This document shows positions 40,600 through 41,128 of a stretch of 41,128 nucleotides of DNA, piece after piece. Numbering within the stretch: the first letter of the stretch is position 1; the number at the start of each line of letters is the position of its first letter. Source of the stretch: a virus. The stretch is from positions 1 to 41,128 of the IMG/VR virus record IMGVR_UViG_3300018411_000043; one strand, given 5' to 3'. The notes beneath the pieces are model-generated. The model worked only from the letters and a program-made list of their open reading frames with translations, had not been told where the DNA came from and did no database searches. Position numbers and translations under genes: made by a program.

Positions 40600-40627
40600 C
40601 GCAGTTTATACAACTCATATTATGGAA
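40600..40627 (+). promoter_or_regulatory. Repeated promoter-like motif, copy 11
   Basis: CGCA-N6-ACA-N5-TATTATGGAA, 3 nt after the zinc-ribbon stop and 14 kb away from the main cluster. A 32-nt leader with TTAGGAGG follows. Confidence 0.75.
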
Positions 40628-40659
40628 ACGATTATACTATTATGTTAGGAGGTAATGTT

Positions 40660-40875
40660 ATGAACGAAGAAAAAGAGGAAATCAAAGTCGCAAGAAAAGA
40701 CACAATCATCACGGTTGGTGTTATTGTGATATCGGCAGCAATTGGGTACAAACTCGGTTATGCTAGAAGCAATAAACTAATGGCGAAAGGTTTGAAAAAA
40801 GTTTGCGATTTTGATCCGTCTTTGTATGATCATATGTGGAAATCTACGTTGGAGTATAAGAAAAGTCAAAAATAA
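40660..40875 (+). CDS. Small single-pass membrane protein
   Basis: 71 residues from ATG 40660 (TTAGGAGG upstream; an earlier ATG at 40642 is before the ribosome site). Acidic N-terminus, one membrane helix (about 14-30: DTIITVGVIVISAAIGYKLG), then a helical tail. Cassette flanked by motif copy 11 and a terminator. Function unknown. Confidence 0.6.
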   Translation: MNEEKEEIKVARKDTIITVGVIVISAAIGYKLGYARSNKLMAKGLKKVCDFDPSLYDHMWKSTLEYKKSQK

Positions 40876-40880
40876 TAAGT

Positions 40881-40913
40881 AGGGCCCTTAATTGGGCTCT
40901 TTTATTTTTTAAA
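40881..40913 (+). terminator. Hairpin terminator
   Basis: AGGGCCC pairs with GGGCTCT (7 bp, one G-T) around TTAATT, followed by TTTATTTTTT. Confidence 0.8.
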
Positions 40914-40939
40914 CATTATTATGTGAAGGAGTAAATATC

Positions 40940-41128
40940 ATGAACAGAAGTGAAAATTATCTGACATGTCTCGCTGAGGAATGTGCCGAAGTAACTAAAG
41001 ACGTGGCCAAAACGTTGAGATTTGGTTTGTATGATTCACATCCGAAATACGACAATATTACAAATAAGGATCGACTTAGTCAGGAATGTGGTGATATTAT
41101 CGGTGTGATGGGTTCGCTTCTAGAACTC
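40940..41128 (+). CDS. MazG-like nucleotide pyrophosphohydrolase, N-terminal part
   Basis: 63 residues from ATG 40940 (GAAGGAG upstream), open to the end of the window. LAEECAEVTKDVAKTLRFGL and QECGDIIGVMGSLLE give the ExxE and E-x2-D helices of phage MazG-like enzymes. Like the gene at 22825 it should hydrolyse nucleoside triphosphates, but the two share little sequence. The 3' end is missing only because the window ends. Confidence 0.75.
   Translation, partial: MNRSENYLTCLAEECAEVTKDVAKTLRFGLYDSHPKYDNITNKDRLSQECGDIIGVMGSLLEL

Noticed and set aside
40911-40930. A twelfth copy of the motif before the partial MazG-like gene
   Set aside because: TATTATG is present, but ACA is only 1 nt away and no CGCR lies upstream, so it does not fit the spacing.
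1-41128. Prophage or lysogeny genes, phage RNA polymerase, anti-CRISPR or toxin-antitoxin loci
   Set aside because: No integrase, repressor, RNA polymerase motif or recognisable toxin pair was found; small unknown genes could hide such roles, but nothing in the sequence supports a claim.

Overview
The window is a contiguous piece of a tailed bacteriophage genome (long-tailed siphovirus type). Every gene I can support lies on the + strand. The DNA is AT-rich, ribosome binding sites are strong AAGGAGG types, and starts are ATG, GTG or TTG. The head and tail proteins resemble those I know from phages of gut Clostridia (Lachnospiraceae-like Firmicutes). Host and novelty are inferences from memory; no search was run. 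No integrase, repressor or small terminase subunit is visible, and genes run off both ends, so the genome is incomplete here.

Layout. 1-319: C-terminal piece of an SH3b wall-binding protein behind six perfect 18-bp repeats. 0.3-7.7 kb: head and DNA packaging (connector, large terminase, portal, a fused protease-scaffold-major capsid gene, head-closure, tail-terminator and tail-tube proteins), closed by a strong terminator. 7.7-22.5 kb: tail. Two tail assembly proteins are followed, unusually, by the lysis cassette (two small membrane proteins and an M15 endolysin). Then come the gp10-like protein, a 1959-residue tape measure, Dit, a Gp37-like baseplate protein, modular fibres and a glycine-rich adhesin. 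22.5-26.9 kb: an array of very small genes, many membrane-associated, separated by terminators and preceded by a repeated promoter-like motif, CGCR-N6-RCA-N5-TWTTATGRA. One unit is a tRNA-like element with an undersized anticodon arm. 26.9-31.8 kb: conserved phage hypotheticals, a guanylate-kinase-like enzyme, two paralogous membrane proteins and a SleB-type wall hydrolase. 31.8-41.1 kb: replication: a giant helicase-primase-exonuclease-polymerase fusion, a ligase-like fragment, two Bro-N proteins (one fused to a possible ssDNA-binding domain), an SF2 helicase, a Dam-type methyltransferase, small membrane/zinc proteins and a partial MazG-like protein.

Three themes stand out. First, replication functions normally spread over several genes sit in one 1359-residue protein (SF3 helicase, then AEP primase, 3'-5' exonuclease, family B DNA polymerase). 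Second, several multidomain genes (capsid fusion, replication fusion, endolysin and a 207-residue membrane protein) carry an in-frame Shine-Dalgarno plus start codon near a domain junction, suggesting that one gene can give both a fused and a separate product. Third, eleven copies of a rigidly spaced, non-sigma70-like promoter candidate drive the small-gene cassettes; one abuts the tRNA-like element so closely that it suggests where transcription starts.
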